A stretch of 64,000 nt of DNA from assembly GCF_001999335.1 (NCBI RefSeq), contig NZ_MLHS01000012.1, forward strand, positions 1 to 64,000. Reading direction: 5' to 3'. Below, one piece after another: positions 41,701 to 51,254 of the stretch (position 1 is the stretch's first letter; the number at the start of each line of letters is the position of its first letter). The position numbers and the translations under genes are program-made. The stretch comes from Rodentibacter sp. Ppn85. GTDB taxonomy: Bacteria; Pseudomonadota; Gammaproteobacteria; Enterobacterales; Pasteurellaceae. The notes beneath the pieces were generated by a model, which made no database searches, was not told the DNA's origin, and was given only the letters and a program-made list of their open reading frames with translations.

Positions 41701-43083
41701 TTAGAGCCACATAAAATAGGTGAATCCTCCAATCACTGCGATACAGAATAAATTCAGGATTAAGCCGACTTTTGCCATATCAATTTGTTTAACATGTCCT
41801 GTCGAGAAAACAATGGCATTAGGCGGTGTTGCGATAGGAAGCATAAAGGCACAGCTGGCACCGCAGGCAATAATTGCCGCAAGTGCAATCGGTGGTAGTT
41901 CCATAGATTGCGCAACGGAAATAACAATAGGAATAATTAATGCGGCACTTGCCGTGTTAGAGGTGAATTCCGTTAAGAAGATAATAAAACCGGCAATTGC
42001 AAAGCATAGTACCCAAAGCGGTTTTTCCTGTACAAATTGTACGATAGTATCCGCCATAATTTTACTCGCCCCCGAATTTTTCATCACAATGCTGAGCGTT
42101 AAGCCGCCGCCAAATAGTAAAAGCACGCCCCATTCCACACGTTCTTGAATTTCTTTCCAGCGGGCAACACCGGAAACGCAAATTAAAATAACGACGAGAA
42201 GAGCAATTACCGTATCGAAATTTTCAATGTTTTTCGGTAGTTCTAAGAATTGACTGATCAATGGGTTAATCACCGATCCAAATAATAATAAAACGGTCAT
42301 AAAAATAAAAATGCTAAGGGTAAGTATATTTTTCCGATTGAGTTCAACTTTTTCGATTGACGGTGAAAAATCGACAGAAAAGTCGGGACGTAAAACAACC
42401 CATAATGCAAAAATCATAGACGGAATTAAGAGTAGCATCACAGGAAATCCATAGGATAACCATTCTGTAAAAGTAACCTGAATTTGAGAGGCTAAAATTG
42501 CGTTAGGAGCACTGCCGACAAGTGTTCCGATGCCGCCGATATTCGCACTAAATGCCATTCCGAGTAATACGAAACAATAGAGGCGATAATTTTTCCGAGC
42601 ATTAATGCCTTTTAACATACCCATAGTTAGAGGCAACATCATAGCGGCAACGGCGGTATTATTTATCCACATAGAAAGAAAAATTGTTACGCCGAACAGA
42701 TAGGCGACGGATAACTTTAAATTACCTTTCGCCAAGCGGATAATGTAGTTAGCGATAATTTTGTCGAGATTTTGGATTTGTAGAACTGCGGCAACAACAA
42801 ATCCGCCAAAAAACATATAAATAATCGGTGTGGAAAAAGGTGCTAATGCTTTTTGTGTATTAATCAACCCTAAACCAATGGCAACGATCGGCACCATAAG
42901 GGATGTTACAGTAATATTAAATGCTTCGGTTAGCCATAAAATCCCGACAAAAACCAGTAAAGCAAGACCACGATTTTCTTGTGAGGAGAAAGGTAGAATC
43001 TTAATTAAAACAAGCATTAGCATAAAATCTAAGGCGAGTATAATTAAACCCTTATATTTGGAAAAATATGTTGTTTTTTGCAT
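41701..43083 (-). CDS. DASS-family (SLC13) sodium:dicarboxylate/sulfate symporter
   Basis: 460-residue polytopic protein with many hydrophobic helices. The SNT motifs of the family are visible: MWINNTAVAAMMLPL near residues 138-152 and FTSNTASAALIIPIV near 375-389, with ATPPNAIVFSTG near the C-terminus. Related transporters move C4-dicarboxylates such as succinate or malate; the substrate cannot be read here. Monocistronic. The upstream region is AT-rich with an imperfect CRP/FNR-like AATTTAGATCAAATT at about 43158. Confidence 0.88.
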   Translation of the reverse strand: MQKTTYFSKYKGLIILALDFMLMLVLIKILPFSSQENRGLALLVFVGILWLTEAFNITVTSLMVPIVAIGLGLINTQKALAPFSTPIIYMFFGGFVVAAVLQIQNLDKIIANYIIRLAKGNLKLSVAYLFGVTIFLSMWINNTAVAAMMLPLTMGMLKGINARKNYRLYCFVLLGMAFSANIGGIGTLVGSAPNAILASQIQVTFTEWLSYGFPVMLLLIPSMIFALWVVLRPDFSVDFSPSIEKVELNRKNILTLSIFIFMTVLLLFGSVINPLISQFLELPKNIENFDTVIALLVVILICVSGVARWKEIQERVEWGVLLLFGGGLTLSIVMKNSGASKIMADTIVQFVQEKPLWVLCFAIAGFIIFLTEFTSNTASAALIIPIVISVAQSMELPPIALAAIIACGASCAFMLPIATPPNAIVFSTGHVKQIDMAKVGLILNLFCIAVIGGFTYFMWL

Positions 43084-43390
43084 TGTAGAACCTCCAAAAT
43101 GAAGCTTTTTGTTATTAAATTGTATTTTTCACAATTAGGCTTTTAACAGAGTCTACAATTTAGATCAAATTATTTTAATAAATAATGGATGGTTAAAAGG
43201 TTAGGTAAAAAAACGAAAATTTTTTGATATTGTGGATAATCTTATAAAAAGTTTAATTGATGAAAATGTAATTTGTTAATGAAGAATGTAAGTTAGGCGA
43301 AATGATAAGAGAAAAACAATATTTGCAGATGATATAGTCTTTTAGAGGAGGAAATATTTAACAAAAAAGAGCGGTCAAATTTTTATATGA
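43084..43390. other. AT-rich intergenic region upstream of the DASS gene
   Basis: No convincing gene. It holds the presumed DASS promoter, the AATTTAGATCAAATT near-palindrome around 43158-43172, and a variant uptake signal (GAGCGGTCA) near 43370. Confidence 0.5.
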
Positions 43391-43600
43391 ATTTGTAAAA
43401 TTGATTGGGCATTATGTAGCAAACTTACAAAACAAAAACTGATACAAAATCTAGGTGCTGAGTGCATATTCCAAGCATGCTGCCCGATAATCGACAGTAT
43501 TGTCGTTAAACGTAACGGTTTGGTTTACAAAGCAAAATTTTATTACTTAGGCTAATGTTAGGATAAATCCGCTCGTATCAAAGCACGTTTAGACGGTTAA
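43391..43600 (+). pseudogene. rplS: Degraded 3' fragment of rplS (ribosomal protein L19)
   Basis: One forward frame reads as the C-terminal two-thirds of L19 with many substitutions and two stops. GAECIFQACCPIIDSIVVKR aligns with the family [20 protein letters not shown], then KAKFYYL with KAKLYYL, then two stop codons where RERTG is expected (positions 43550-43560 region), then KSARIKARL against KAARIKERL and a stop at 43600. The match fades upstream of 43391 and there is no start. Not an active gene; a relic of a duplication. Confidence 0.82.
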
Positions 43601-43612
43601 TTTTTATCAAGT

Positions 43613-43648
43613 AAAAAAGGCTTGGGGGATCCCGAGCCTTTTAGTTTT
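43613..43648 (+). terminator. Terminator following the rplS relic
   Basis: AAAAGGCTTGGG pairs with CCCGAGCCTTTT (one G-T pair) around GGAT, then a T-rich tail. It may have travelled with the fragment from a real rplS operon end, or may serve mdaB from the other side. Confidence 0.75.
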
Positions 43649-43750
43649 TGATGTTAAGTCTGGATTTAGTGATGAACACCGATATTAACCGATACCCAAA
43701 AACGACTTTTTGTCAGTCGGCTTTAATAACGGTTCAAAATATTTACTAAA

Positions 43751-44332
43751 TTAACCAAACACGCGATTTAAATGTGCTTTGTAATCTGCAATATATTTCG
43801 GCACATCAGGCGATTTAATCACATCATTACATATAAATGTCGGTAATCGCTCGGTAATGCCGATAAACTCATTGGCTTTATGGAAATGTAAATAAACGCC
43901 GTCCACACCTTGTGCTTCAAAGAAATCGCCTTCACGGGTAAAGGCTTCAATCGGCGCATTCCAAGTGAGTGAAAGCATATGTTTTTTACCGCCCAATAAA
44001 CCGCCCGTGCCGTATCCTTCTGTCGGATTAACACGGTGACGACCGTCGCTTTGATATAATTTGCCGTGCCCTGCGGTGAACACTTCGTCAATGTATTTTT
44101 TTACCGTCCAAGGTTCGCCCATCCACCAGCCGGGCATTTGCCAAATTACCGCGTCCATCCATAAAAATTTTTCGATTTCCGCCGTAATATCATAGCCCTG
44201 CTCAATGACAGTTTCTTGCACCTGATGCCCCAAGCCTGTTAACACTTCTCGCGCCGTGGCGTGCAGGGTATGGTTTAATTGCCCGTTAGAATGACCAAAG
44301 GTTTTTCCACCGTCTAATAATAAAATGTTCAT
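43751..44332 (-). CDS. mdaB: NAD(P)H:quinone oxidoreductase MdaB
   Basis: Flavodoxin-like FAD protein that reduces quinones by two electrons, protecting against redox cycling. It starts MNILLLDGGKTFGHSNGQLN; WQMPGWWMGEPWTVKKYIDEV near residues 64-84 is diagnostic of MdaB (here cited up to WWMGEPWTVKK). 193 residues, the same as E. coli. Intact, and on the same strand as the broken PQQ genes upstream. Confidence 0.93.
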   Translation of the reverse strand: MNILLLDGGKTFGHSNGQLNHTLHATAREVLTGLGHQVQETVIEQGYDITAEIEKFLWMDAVIWQMPGWWMGEPWTVKKYIDEVFTAGHGKLYQSDGRHRVNPTEGYGTGGLLGGKKHMLSLTWNAPIEAFTREGDFFEAQGVDGVYLHFHKANEFIGITERLPTFICNDVIKSPDVPKYIADYKAHLNRVFG

Positions 44333-44476
44333 TTTGCTCTCCTGATAGGTTTAATAATAGATTAAGTGGTTAGATTTTTCGATTGTTTGGCGTTGGCACA
44401 ATACCTAAGATAGCCAATTTTGTGTATCTCCGACATGGTGCCAAAACCTCTCCAAAACTAACCGCTCTTTTAGTTG

Positions 44477-46537
44477 CTAGAATGCATATTTTACATTCAT
44501 TCCAATATTAAAATTGCGTTTTAACGCCGGCTCGTAATAGCGACCGTTGGCGTCATTGATGACCACATTGGCATAATCTTTATCAAATAGATTATTGACG
44601 CGCAAGTGGTGATCAATCTGCCAGTTGCCTTTTTCCCACAAGTAGCCTGCATAAGCGCCCACTACTGTGTAGCTTGGGGCGTATTCGCTGTTTGCGTTAT
44701 TGACCGCTACTTTGCCTTGATAGCGTGCATCCGCACCTATGCGCCAGCCTTTTTGATCGTGCCAGCCGAGGCTTGCGTAGGCGTTATGTTTTGCTACGCC
44801 GGCAATACGATTGCCTTGGGTAATATTCGCTCCGACAGTTTGGCGGAAGCGCGCGTCCACAAAGGTATAGCTTAATTACATTTTAAAATCTTGCCAAAGC
44901 GTACCGTTCCAAGCCAATTCAGCACCTTGTCGGCGGGTTTTGCCGGCATTGCGGAAGGTTGCCCGACAGCCCATTGTGCCGGCGGACACAATGTCATCTT
45001 TGCTTGTCGGTACGGTATAGTGCCATAGTTAGCATACTGTCACCTAAGCCTCGTTTCAGCCCGATTTCATAATTATCCGTGGTAAGCGGTTTAAGGTCGA
45101 AATTCAAGCCGGATTGCCCGTCTGGGCGGTAGCTTAATTCTAAGAATGTGCCTGTTTCAAAGCCACGGCTATACGAGGCGTAGAGATTGGTATCTGCCAA
45201 CCCTTGTCAACTTAGCCCGATACTTGGAAGCCATTTTTCATCTTTTTTACGACCGCTGTCATCGCCGTTACGCAGATAGTGATCCTTCGATTTAAACGTA
45301 GTTGTGCTGTATCGCAAGCCGCCGTGAACTGTCCAATCCGGCAGGAATGTCCATTGTGTTTGAAGGTAAGGATCAAGGTTGTAGATTTTGTTGGTTTCAT
45401 CGCGGCGTAACGCACCTTTCACGCCATTGATCGTACCGTTAAAATTCTCATACCCTTTACGTTTGTCTTGCATATAGTCGAATGCAATACCTGCGATCAC
45501 ATTAAAGTTGTCGGCAAAATCGTGCTGTAAATGCATATCCGTACCGGCATAATAGCGAGTGAAGTCAATCACGCCGCCGGCATGCCCGGCGTTACGGATT
45601 TGGGTAATGCGGGGAATAGGCAAATACTGTTCAAGACGGCGTTCGCCAAGGTAAGCAGTCAAATTCAGACGGTTTTTTTCATCCAGTTTTTGGCGATAAC
45701 TCAAGCCAAGTTGAGTTTGACGTACGTTTTTACGTGCGTTAAACATTTCAAGATTAGTCGCAACTTGATTGCGGTTTGCTTTCCATTGTTCGTAGCTTAA
45801 TGCTCCCGGATCTTGCGCTTTAATATCGCTATGGTTGAAGGTAATGCCCACTTCCGCTTGATTTTCCATGGTCCAATCCGCTTTGAAATTCACCTGATTT
45901 TTGCGTGCAGCGCTGTGATCTCGTTTGCCTTTGGTAGTGAACCGATTGACGCTCAACATATACGCTGGCACATATTTATTGTCGCTGCCGCCTTGCGCCT
46001 TGAAGCCGTAATGCCATGTACCGTTACTCCCGCCGTCCACGCTGGTTTCAATACTCGGTGGGTTTTGCCCTTTTGGGTTGTGTACTAAAATCGTGCCTGC
46101 CGAAGAATTGCCGTAAAGCGATGAAAAAGGGTCTTTGAGCATTTCAATACGCCCGAGGTAATTAAGATCAATATGACTGGTTACCCCTTGACCATTCGGC
46201 ATTGTGGCGGGAATGCCGTCCACATATAATCGCACGCCACGCACTCCCATACGAGAACCGCGCGTGGAAAGATTAATATCTGAGCATAATTGTGCCGATC
46301 CAAGGCTACCAAACCGGCAATGCCTTGCAAGGCTTCGCTTAAGCTGACATTCATTCCGCTTTTTTGGCGTATATCCTTTCCTTCGATTACATCAATGGAA
46401 GCCGGGGTACTAAAAGGGGTTATTTTTGCGCAAATAGCGGTTACGGTAATTTCATCTAATATTGTTTCATTGTTGGCAAAACTATTGACCGCACTAGAGG
46501 CAATCAATGTTGCGATAACCGTTTTCTTCATTTGCAT
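44477..46537 (-). pseudogene. pqqU: Broken TonB-dependent receptor of the PqqU/YncD type
   Basis: Pieces together read as a full receptor: signal peptide and TonB region, plug domain with GVRGVRLYVDGIPATMPNGQ, and barrel to a terminal Phe (VKYAF). The plug motif and GRYYEPALKRNF closely match E. coli YncD, the PQQ importer. At least four lesions: a one-base loss near 46280 (CAGGAT to CAGAT), an in-frame TGA at 45207-45209 where Trp is expected, a frameshift near 45000, and a TAA at 44876-44878. Cannot give a working receptor. Confidence 0.9.
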
Positions 46538-46542
46538 CCTTT

Positions 46543-46575
46543 AAAAGAAAGGCATCTTTAAAGATGCCTTGAAAT
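46543..46575 (-). terminator. Hairpin between the glucose dehydrogenase and receptor pseudogenes
   Basis: AAAGGCATC/GATGCCTT with TTTAAA loop; weak T-run on the minus strand. Confidence 0.5.
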
Positions 46576-46619
46576 ATTTACAATTTTGGTCGATATTCGA
46601 TTGCTTGTGAGAGTTAGGG

Positions 46620-48008
46620 TTATTTACCGGTGTATTCGAACACGATAATTGCGCCTTTGTTTTGCATTTCGGTGTTCGGTTTACCATTTTTGCCTAAACC
46701 GTAACCGACCGCATCGGTCGCTACGTAGATTTTACGCGTATCAAGACTGATCACCGCATTACGGTAACGGTTATCGGTTTTGAAGTGTTTGCTGAAATCG
46801 TCTTGCATTTGTTCTGATTTGCCGTCTAATTTCACGTGGTAAATCGCCCCGGTTTTTAAGGTAGTGATTAACAAGGAATTTTGCCACTCTTTGATCGCAC
46901 CGTCTTTCGGATAGTAAATAATGCTTGACGGAGCAATGGTCGGCCAGCATAAAAATGCTAACTTACCGCAATTTTCATCGGAGTAGTTATAACCTGTCGG
47001 CACGGTAAAGAAGGTTTTTTGTGGTGCTTTAAAGTTTGGTGCGTTAAATTCGCTTTCTTGGTGAACCGGCACGCCCTCAGGGATCACATTAGAATCAAAT
47101 TTCGCTTGTAATTCTTTCGGTGCTTTGAACCATTCGGCGTAAACATAAGCTTCGTTGTCTTTATAACCTGCAACATTCGGCCAGCCATAGTTATCGCCTT
47201 TTTCAATGCGGTTTAATTCATCGTCGCTAGACGGGCCGTGTTCTACTGCAAATAATTTATCACCGACAAAGGCTAAACCTTGTGAGTTACGGAAACCGTA
47301 AGCGTAAACGTGGCTTTTTACGCCGTTTAATCCCGGGTTATCCGCTGGAATCGAACCGTCCACATTTAAGCGTAGAATTTTACCCGGATAAAGTGAATAA
47401 TCTTTGTTTGCAACCTGCTCAGCTGTTGGTAAGTGTTGTGATTGGATTTCTTTATTAACATGCTTACCTTATCCGAAGCCCTGATCGCCAATGGTGTAGA
47501 ATAATTTGCCGTTCGACCCAAAACGTAAACGCCCGGAGTTATGGTCGCCACTTGCCGGCAATTTATCCATCACAATGGTTTCATTTGCCAATTTATTGGC
47601 TTTTTCATCGTAAGTTAAACGAACAATGCGCGCGAATTTTTTCGCCTTCATTATACTTATAGGCGGTATAAAGATAGTTTTCCCCTTTACCGGATAAAAA
47701 TTCCGGCGCAAGCGCTAACCCTAATACACCTTGATGTGGAGGAGCGGAGAAGGTGTTTTCAAAATGATATAAAACGGTACGTTTTCCGCTTTTTGGATCG
47801 ATTTTAACAATATTTTTGCCTTGACGCTCGGTAATCCAAAGTTGGTTATCCTTACCCCAAAGCATTTCCCAAGGGCTTTCCAAGCCATCGATTAATACTG
47901 TTTCGTTAAACGGTTCGGCAATATCTACTTTATTGCCGGCTTTTGCATAAAGATTGCTACTAGTAACCGATAATATGCCTAATGCAAGGGCAAGTGTTGT
48001 TTTTTCAT
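46620..48008 (-). pseudogene. Broken soluble PQQ glucose dehydrogenase (sGDH/GdhB family)
   Basis: The joined frames match the Acinetobacter soluble quinoprotein glucose dehydrogenase: SGDHNSGRL (catalytic His), GFRNSQGLAF (Arg), NYGWPNVAGYKD, CWPTIAPSS, TLKTGAIY (Lys) and DNRYRNA (two Arg) all line up with the PQQ site. Lesions: a one-base loss in the A-run of the signal peptide (48000-48005), an extra A near 47637-47642, and an in-frame TAA at 47469-47471. The periplasmic enzyme would oxidise aldoses at the expense of quinone. Confidence 0.9.
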
Positions 48009-48129
48009 TAAAAAAATCTCCTAATAAGATTATGGTTAATAAAATCGTCGAGTAAAAGTGCGGTCGGAAAATCCAACGGATTTTGGATATTGAATTTACC
48101 GACCGACTAAAATGAAAAACGTTATTTTA

Positions 48130-48200
48130 GTGATTTTAAAGTAGTTGGCAAGAGGCACTGAAAATGAGCGGCAATCACCGCTCATTACTGCTTTGCCGTC
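48130..48200. other. Intergenic hairpin region between sGDH pseudogene and pirin
   Basis: GAGCGG/CCGCTC inverted repeat around 48167-48184 just after the pirin stop, likely its weak terminator. Confidence 0.4.
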
Positions 48201-48923
48201 TTACTCCATGGCAAGTTCCATCGGTACTTCCATCAACAAAATTTCAGCATCATCCGTTGCTTCCACATTGAAGTTCTCGACATGCCAAACGCCTAAGCCG
48301 TCACGCTCGGAAAGATCGAAACCGGCTACTTTTGCCGAACCTTTAATCACAAATATATATACAGCATTTTTCGTGTCGTTTAAGCGGTATTCTTTCGTCG
48401 TACCTTTGTCAAATTTTGCCAAGTTGAACCAGGCATTTTGGTGAATCCATACCCCTTCATCATCCGCATTTGGCGATAAAATTTGTTGGAAATCGTTTGG
48501 TTTTGCGCCCTCCGCAATACTTATTTGTTGATAACGCGGTGTCACATTACGTTTATTTGGGAACACCCAAATCTGTAAAAATTTCACCGGTATATCCGTG
48601 TTCGGGTTCATTTCGCTATGGGTAATACCTGTACCGGCCGACATCACTTGAATATCGCCGTGGCGAATCACACTGCCGTTACCCATACTGTCACGGTGGG
48701 CTAAATCACCGCTTAACGGAATGGAAATAATTTCCATATTATCGTGTGGATGCGTACCGAAACCGCGTCCGCCTTCCACAAAGTCATCATTGATCACTCG
48801 TAATGCACCGAAGTGAATACGATCAGGAGCGTAATAATTGGCGAAACTAAAAATATGACGACTTTTCAACCAGCCGTGATCTGCATTGCCACGAGAATTT
48901 GCGGAATGAAATACAGTTTTCAT
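48201..48923 (-). CDS. Pirin family protein (YhhW-like quercetin dioxygenase)
   Basis: Bicupin metal protein. The metal ligands lie in the N-terminal cupin: GFGTHPHDNMEIISIP (two His and Glu near residues 57-64) and GITHSEMN near 100. 240 residues, about the size of E. coli YhhW, which shows quercetinase activity in vitro; the physiological substrate is unknown. Intact, unlike its downstream neighbours. Confidence 0.88.
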   Translation of the reverse strand: MKTVFHSANSRGNADHGWLKSRHIFSFANYYAPDRIHFGALRVINDDFVEGGRGFGTHPHDNMEIISIPLSGDLAHRDSMGNGSVIRHGDIQVMSAGTGITHSEMNPNTDIPVKFLQIWVFPNKRNVTPRYQQISIAEGAKPNDFQQILSPNADDEGVWIHQNAWFNLAKFDKGTTKEYRLNDTKNAVYIFVIKGSAKVAGFDLSERDGLGVWHVENFNVEATDDAEILLMEVPMELAME

Positions 48924-49242
48924 AGATATTCCTTAACTTTTTACAATGAATTGCACATTACTGTGCGTTCTTGATGTGGCGTATATTACATCCGCCTAAA
49001 AAAAGAAAAAGACGATTTTTGTTAAAAGATTATTTACTAATAGTGAATAATTGAAGGGTTTTAGTCTTTTAATGATTACGATTATTTAGAATATAAAAAG
49101 AGCCGGCAAAACCGGCTCTTTTATCTATCATCTTAAATTCAAAAGTGTGCGAGAAATTCGGCAGAATTTTAAGCATGGATTTTATTTTGCTATGAGAAAA
49201 TAAATAATTCCTCGCAATTTTTATGTTTAACTACTGAGTTAA
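48924..49242. other. Intergenic region between pirin and nrdB
   Basis: No gene seen. It contains the pirin promoter region and the terminator at 49094-49124. No yfaE-type ferredoxin gene follows nrdB here, unlike in E. coli. Confidence 0.6.
49094..49124. terminator. Rho-independent terminator between nrdB and pirin
   Basis: AAAAGAGCCGG pairs with CCGGCTCTTTT around CAAAA; on the minus strand it would end the nrd operon about 120 bases after nrdB. Confidence 0.8.
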
Positions 49243-50373
49243 TTAAAGATCGAAATCGCCAAAATCTTTGGTATCCACTTTAGAATCAATCTGACCCACA
49301 AGATAAGAACTCACTTCTACTTCTTGTGGCGCTACTTGTACGTTATCGGAAACCAACCAAGCATTAATCCAAGGGATTGGGTTGGAACGCGCTTGGAACG
49401 GTAACGGTAAGCCAACGGCTTGCATACGGATATTGGTGATGTATTCCACATATTGCACCAAAATATCTTTGTTTAAGCCGATCATTGAACCGTCTTTAAA
49501 CAAATAATCCGCCCATTCTTTTTCCTGTTCCGCCGCAGCAAGGAATAAATCATAGGCTTCCTGTTTGCATTCTTCAGCAATTTCCGCCATTTCAGGATCG
49601 TCCTGACCCGCCGCCATAATGTTTAAAATATGCTGTGTACCGGTTAGGTGTAGCGCTTCATCACGGGCGATAAATTTAATAATTTTTGCGTTACCTTCCA
49701 TTAATTGGCGTTCCGCAAAGGCGAAAGAGCAGGCAAAAGACACATAAAAACGAATGGCTTCAAGGGCATTCACGCTCATTAAGCAAAGATAAAGTTGTCT
49801 TTTGAGGTTGCGTAAGGTAACGACACATTCTTTACCATCTACGGTGTAAGTTCCTTCCCCGTATAAACTATAAAGTTGGCTATCACGGATTAAATCATCG
49901 TAATAAGAGGAAATATCGCGCGCACGTTTGATAATTTCTTCGTTGGTGACGATGTCATCAAAGACGATAGAGGGATCGTTCACAATATTACGAATAATAT
50001 GGGTGTAAGAACGGCTGTGAATGGTTTCGGAAAACGTCCAAGTTTCAATCCAAGTTTCCAATTCCGGAATAGATACCAACGGCAACAATGCCACATTAGG
50101 GCTTCTTCCTTGAATAGAATCAAGCAAGGTTTGATATTTTAAGTTACTGATGAAAATATGTTTTTCATGTTCCGGCAATGCAGCGTAGTCGATACGATCT
50201 TGCGACACATCCACTTCTTCCGGACGCCAGAAGAAAGAAAGTTGTTTTTCAATGAGCTTTTCAAAAGTCTCATATTTTTGTTGATCGTAACGTGCCACGT
50301 TTACATTTTGACCAAAGAACATCGGTTCTTTGAGTTGGTCGTTTTTGGTTTGTGAGAAGGTTGTATATGCCAT
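49243..50373 (-). CDS. nrdB: Class Ia ribonucleotide reductase beta subunit
   Basis: Di-iron tyrosyl-radical subunit of aerobic ribonucleotide reductase. [21 protein letters not shown] near residues 105-125 holds an iron ligand Glu, a His and the radical Tyr (SRSYTHI, Tyr122 in E. coli). [11 protein letters not shown] supplies later iron ligands, and the C-terminus (KDFGDFDL) is the NrdA-binding tail. 376 residues. It is separated from nrdA by the TIR gene, whose stop lies 11 bases upstream; the ribosome site AAAGGA is intact. Confidence 0.96.
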   Translation of the reverse strand: MAYTTFSQTKNDQLKEPMFFGQNVNVARYDQQKYETFEKLIEKQLSFFWRPEEVDVSQDRIDYAALPEHEKHIFISNLKYQTLLDSIQGRSPNVALLPLVSIPELETWIETWTFSETIHSRSYTHIIRNIVNDPSIVFDDIVTNEEIIKRARDISSYYDDLIRDSQLYSLYGEGTYTVDGKECVVTLRNLKRQLYLCLMSVNALEAIRFYVSFACSFAFAERQLMEGNAKIIKFIARDEALHLTGTQHILNIMAAGQDDPEMAEIAEECKQEAYDLFLAAAEQEKEWADYLFKDGSMIGLNKDILVQYVEYITNIRMQAVGLPLPFQARSNPIPWINAWLVSDNVQVAPQEVEVSSYLVGQIDSKVDTKDFGDFDL

Positions 50374-50384
50374 TTTTTGTCCTT

Positions 50385-51239
50385 TTACTGATATATTATT
50401 TTTCCAATTTTAGCTGGAATAGCTTTTATGATCTGAGATAATGCTTCTAAATCTGAAGTTGGTTCTTTATATACATATGGTGTTAGCAAATCTGGAACAG
50501 TTGCATTAGGGCTTAACTTTAATGCAATAAGAGCAAATTTTGGATCTTCTCTTTTCCTTTTTATTGCATAAGTTATCTCACTTTCTAAGTAATTAGTATC
50601 TCTATAATTTTCAGTTAAGAAAAATACGGCAGCACATGAATTTTTCATACCGTTAAATAATGATTTTTCCAAGTGAGCACCTGCAGTCAACTCTTCTTCA
50701 TCAAGCCAACTATCAAATCCTATTTGGTCTAGAATTCTTTTGAATTCTCTAACTTTTGGCTTATCAGCTGTTTTATGACTTAGGAATATTTTCATTGGTG
50801 TTAATCCTAAAAAGAATTTATGTTTTTCAATGTTTAATTCTATTTCTGAAAGTAAATTACTTAAATTTTTATTTACAATAAATAATCCATCACCTTCATT
50901 TAAGTTTAAATTGTTATAGAAGTATTCTCTTACCTTATTTAGATTATTGGATTGTACTATGTCTAGTTCAAGATCGTCCGAAGTTAATGTTCCTCCCCCA
51001 CTAAAACATATATTAGCCATTGGTGAATTTACATATAAAAAAGCAATATATTCTCCAGGTAGATCAAATGATTGAACTCTACTAATACCATTAATTATGG
51101 GCCATTTACGGACATAGTGTGGATACAGATCTTTAATTTTCTGTTGATAGATATCTAGGATTACATCGCTCCACATAATATTACCTTCGGGATCTTTATA
51201 TCTACTGACAGAATTTTCTAGAATACTATTAATGTTCAT
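50385..51239 (-). CDS. TIR-domain protein inserted between nrdA and nrdB
   Basis: 284 residues. Residues about 149-274 are a TIR domain: strand [13 protein letters not shown], then [30 protein letters not shown] and the closing helix. In NADase-type TIRs the catalytic Glu sits in a WxxxE-like position; here YLESE makes E221 the candidate. Residues 1-140 match no family I recognise; no membrane segment or signal is seen. It starts 15 bases after nrdA (GAGG ribosome site) and stops 11 bases before nrdB. Hand counts of two 60-base lines gave 30% and 23% G+C against 47% in a line of nrdA, and it has no uptake signal: likely acquired. NADase or defence role is inference. Confidence 0.88.
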   Translation of the reverse strand: MNINSILENSVSRYKDPEGNIMWSDVILDIYQQKIKDLYPHYVRKWPIINGISRVQSFDLPGEYIAFLYVNSPMANICFSGGGTLTSDDLELDIVQSNNLNKVREYFYNNLNLNEGDGLFIVNKNLSNLLSEIELNIEKHKFFLGLTPMKIFLSHKTADKPKVREFKRILDQIGFDSWLDEEELTAGAHLEKSLFNGMKNSCAAVFFLTENYRDTNYLESEITYAIKRKREDPKFALIALKLSPNATVPDLLTPYVYKEPTSDLEALSQIIKAIPAKIGKIIYQ

Positions 51240-51254
51240 TAGTATTATTCCTCA

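Noticed and set aside
41720..42148. 142-residue antisense frame inside the DASS transporter
   Set aside because: Mirrors the hydrophobic codons of the transporter; no independent evidence.
43158..43172. CRP or FNR site upstream of the DASS gene
   Set aside because: The palindrome is imperfect at its centre and position relative to a promoter is unknown; mentioned only as a possibility.
43410..43420. CATTATGTAG as a second copy of the 30773 element end
   Set aside because: It falls within the frame that aligns with L19 and lacks the other arm and the GC-rich core.
48000..48005. A-run in the sGDH leader as a phase-variable switch
   Set aside because: The run is only six bases and the same gene has an internal stop and another frameshift, so decay is simpler.
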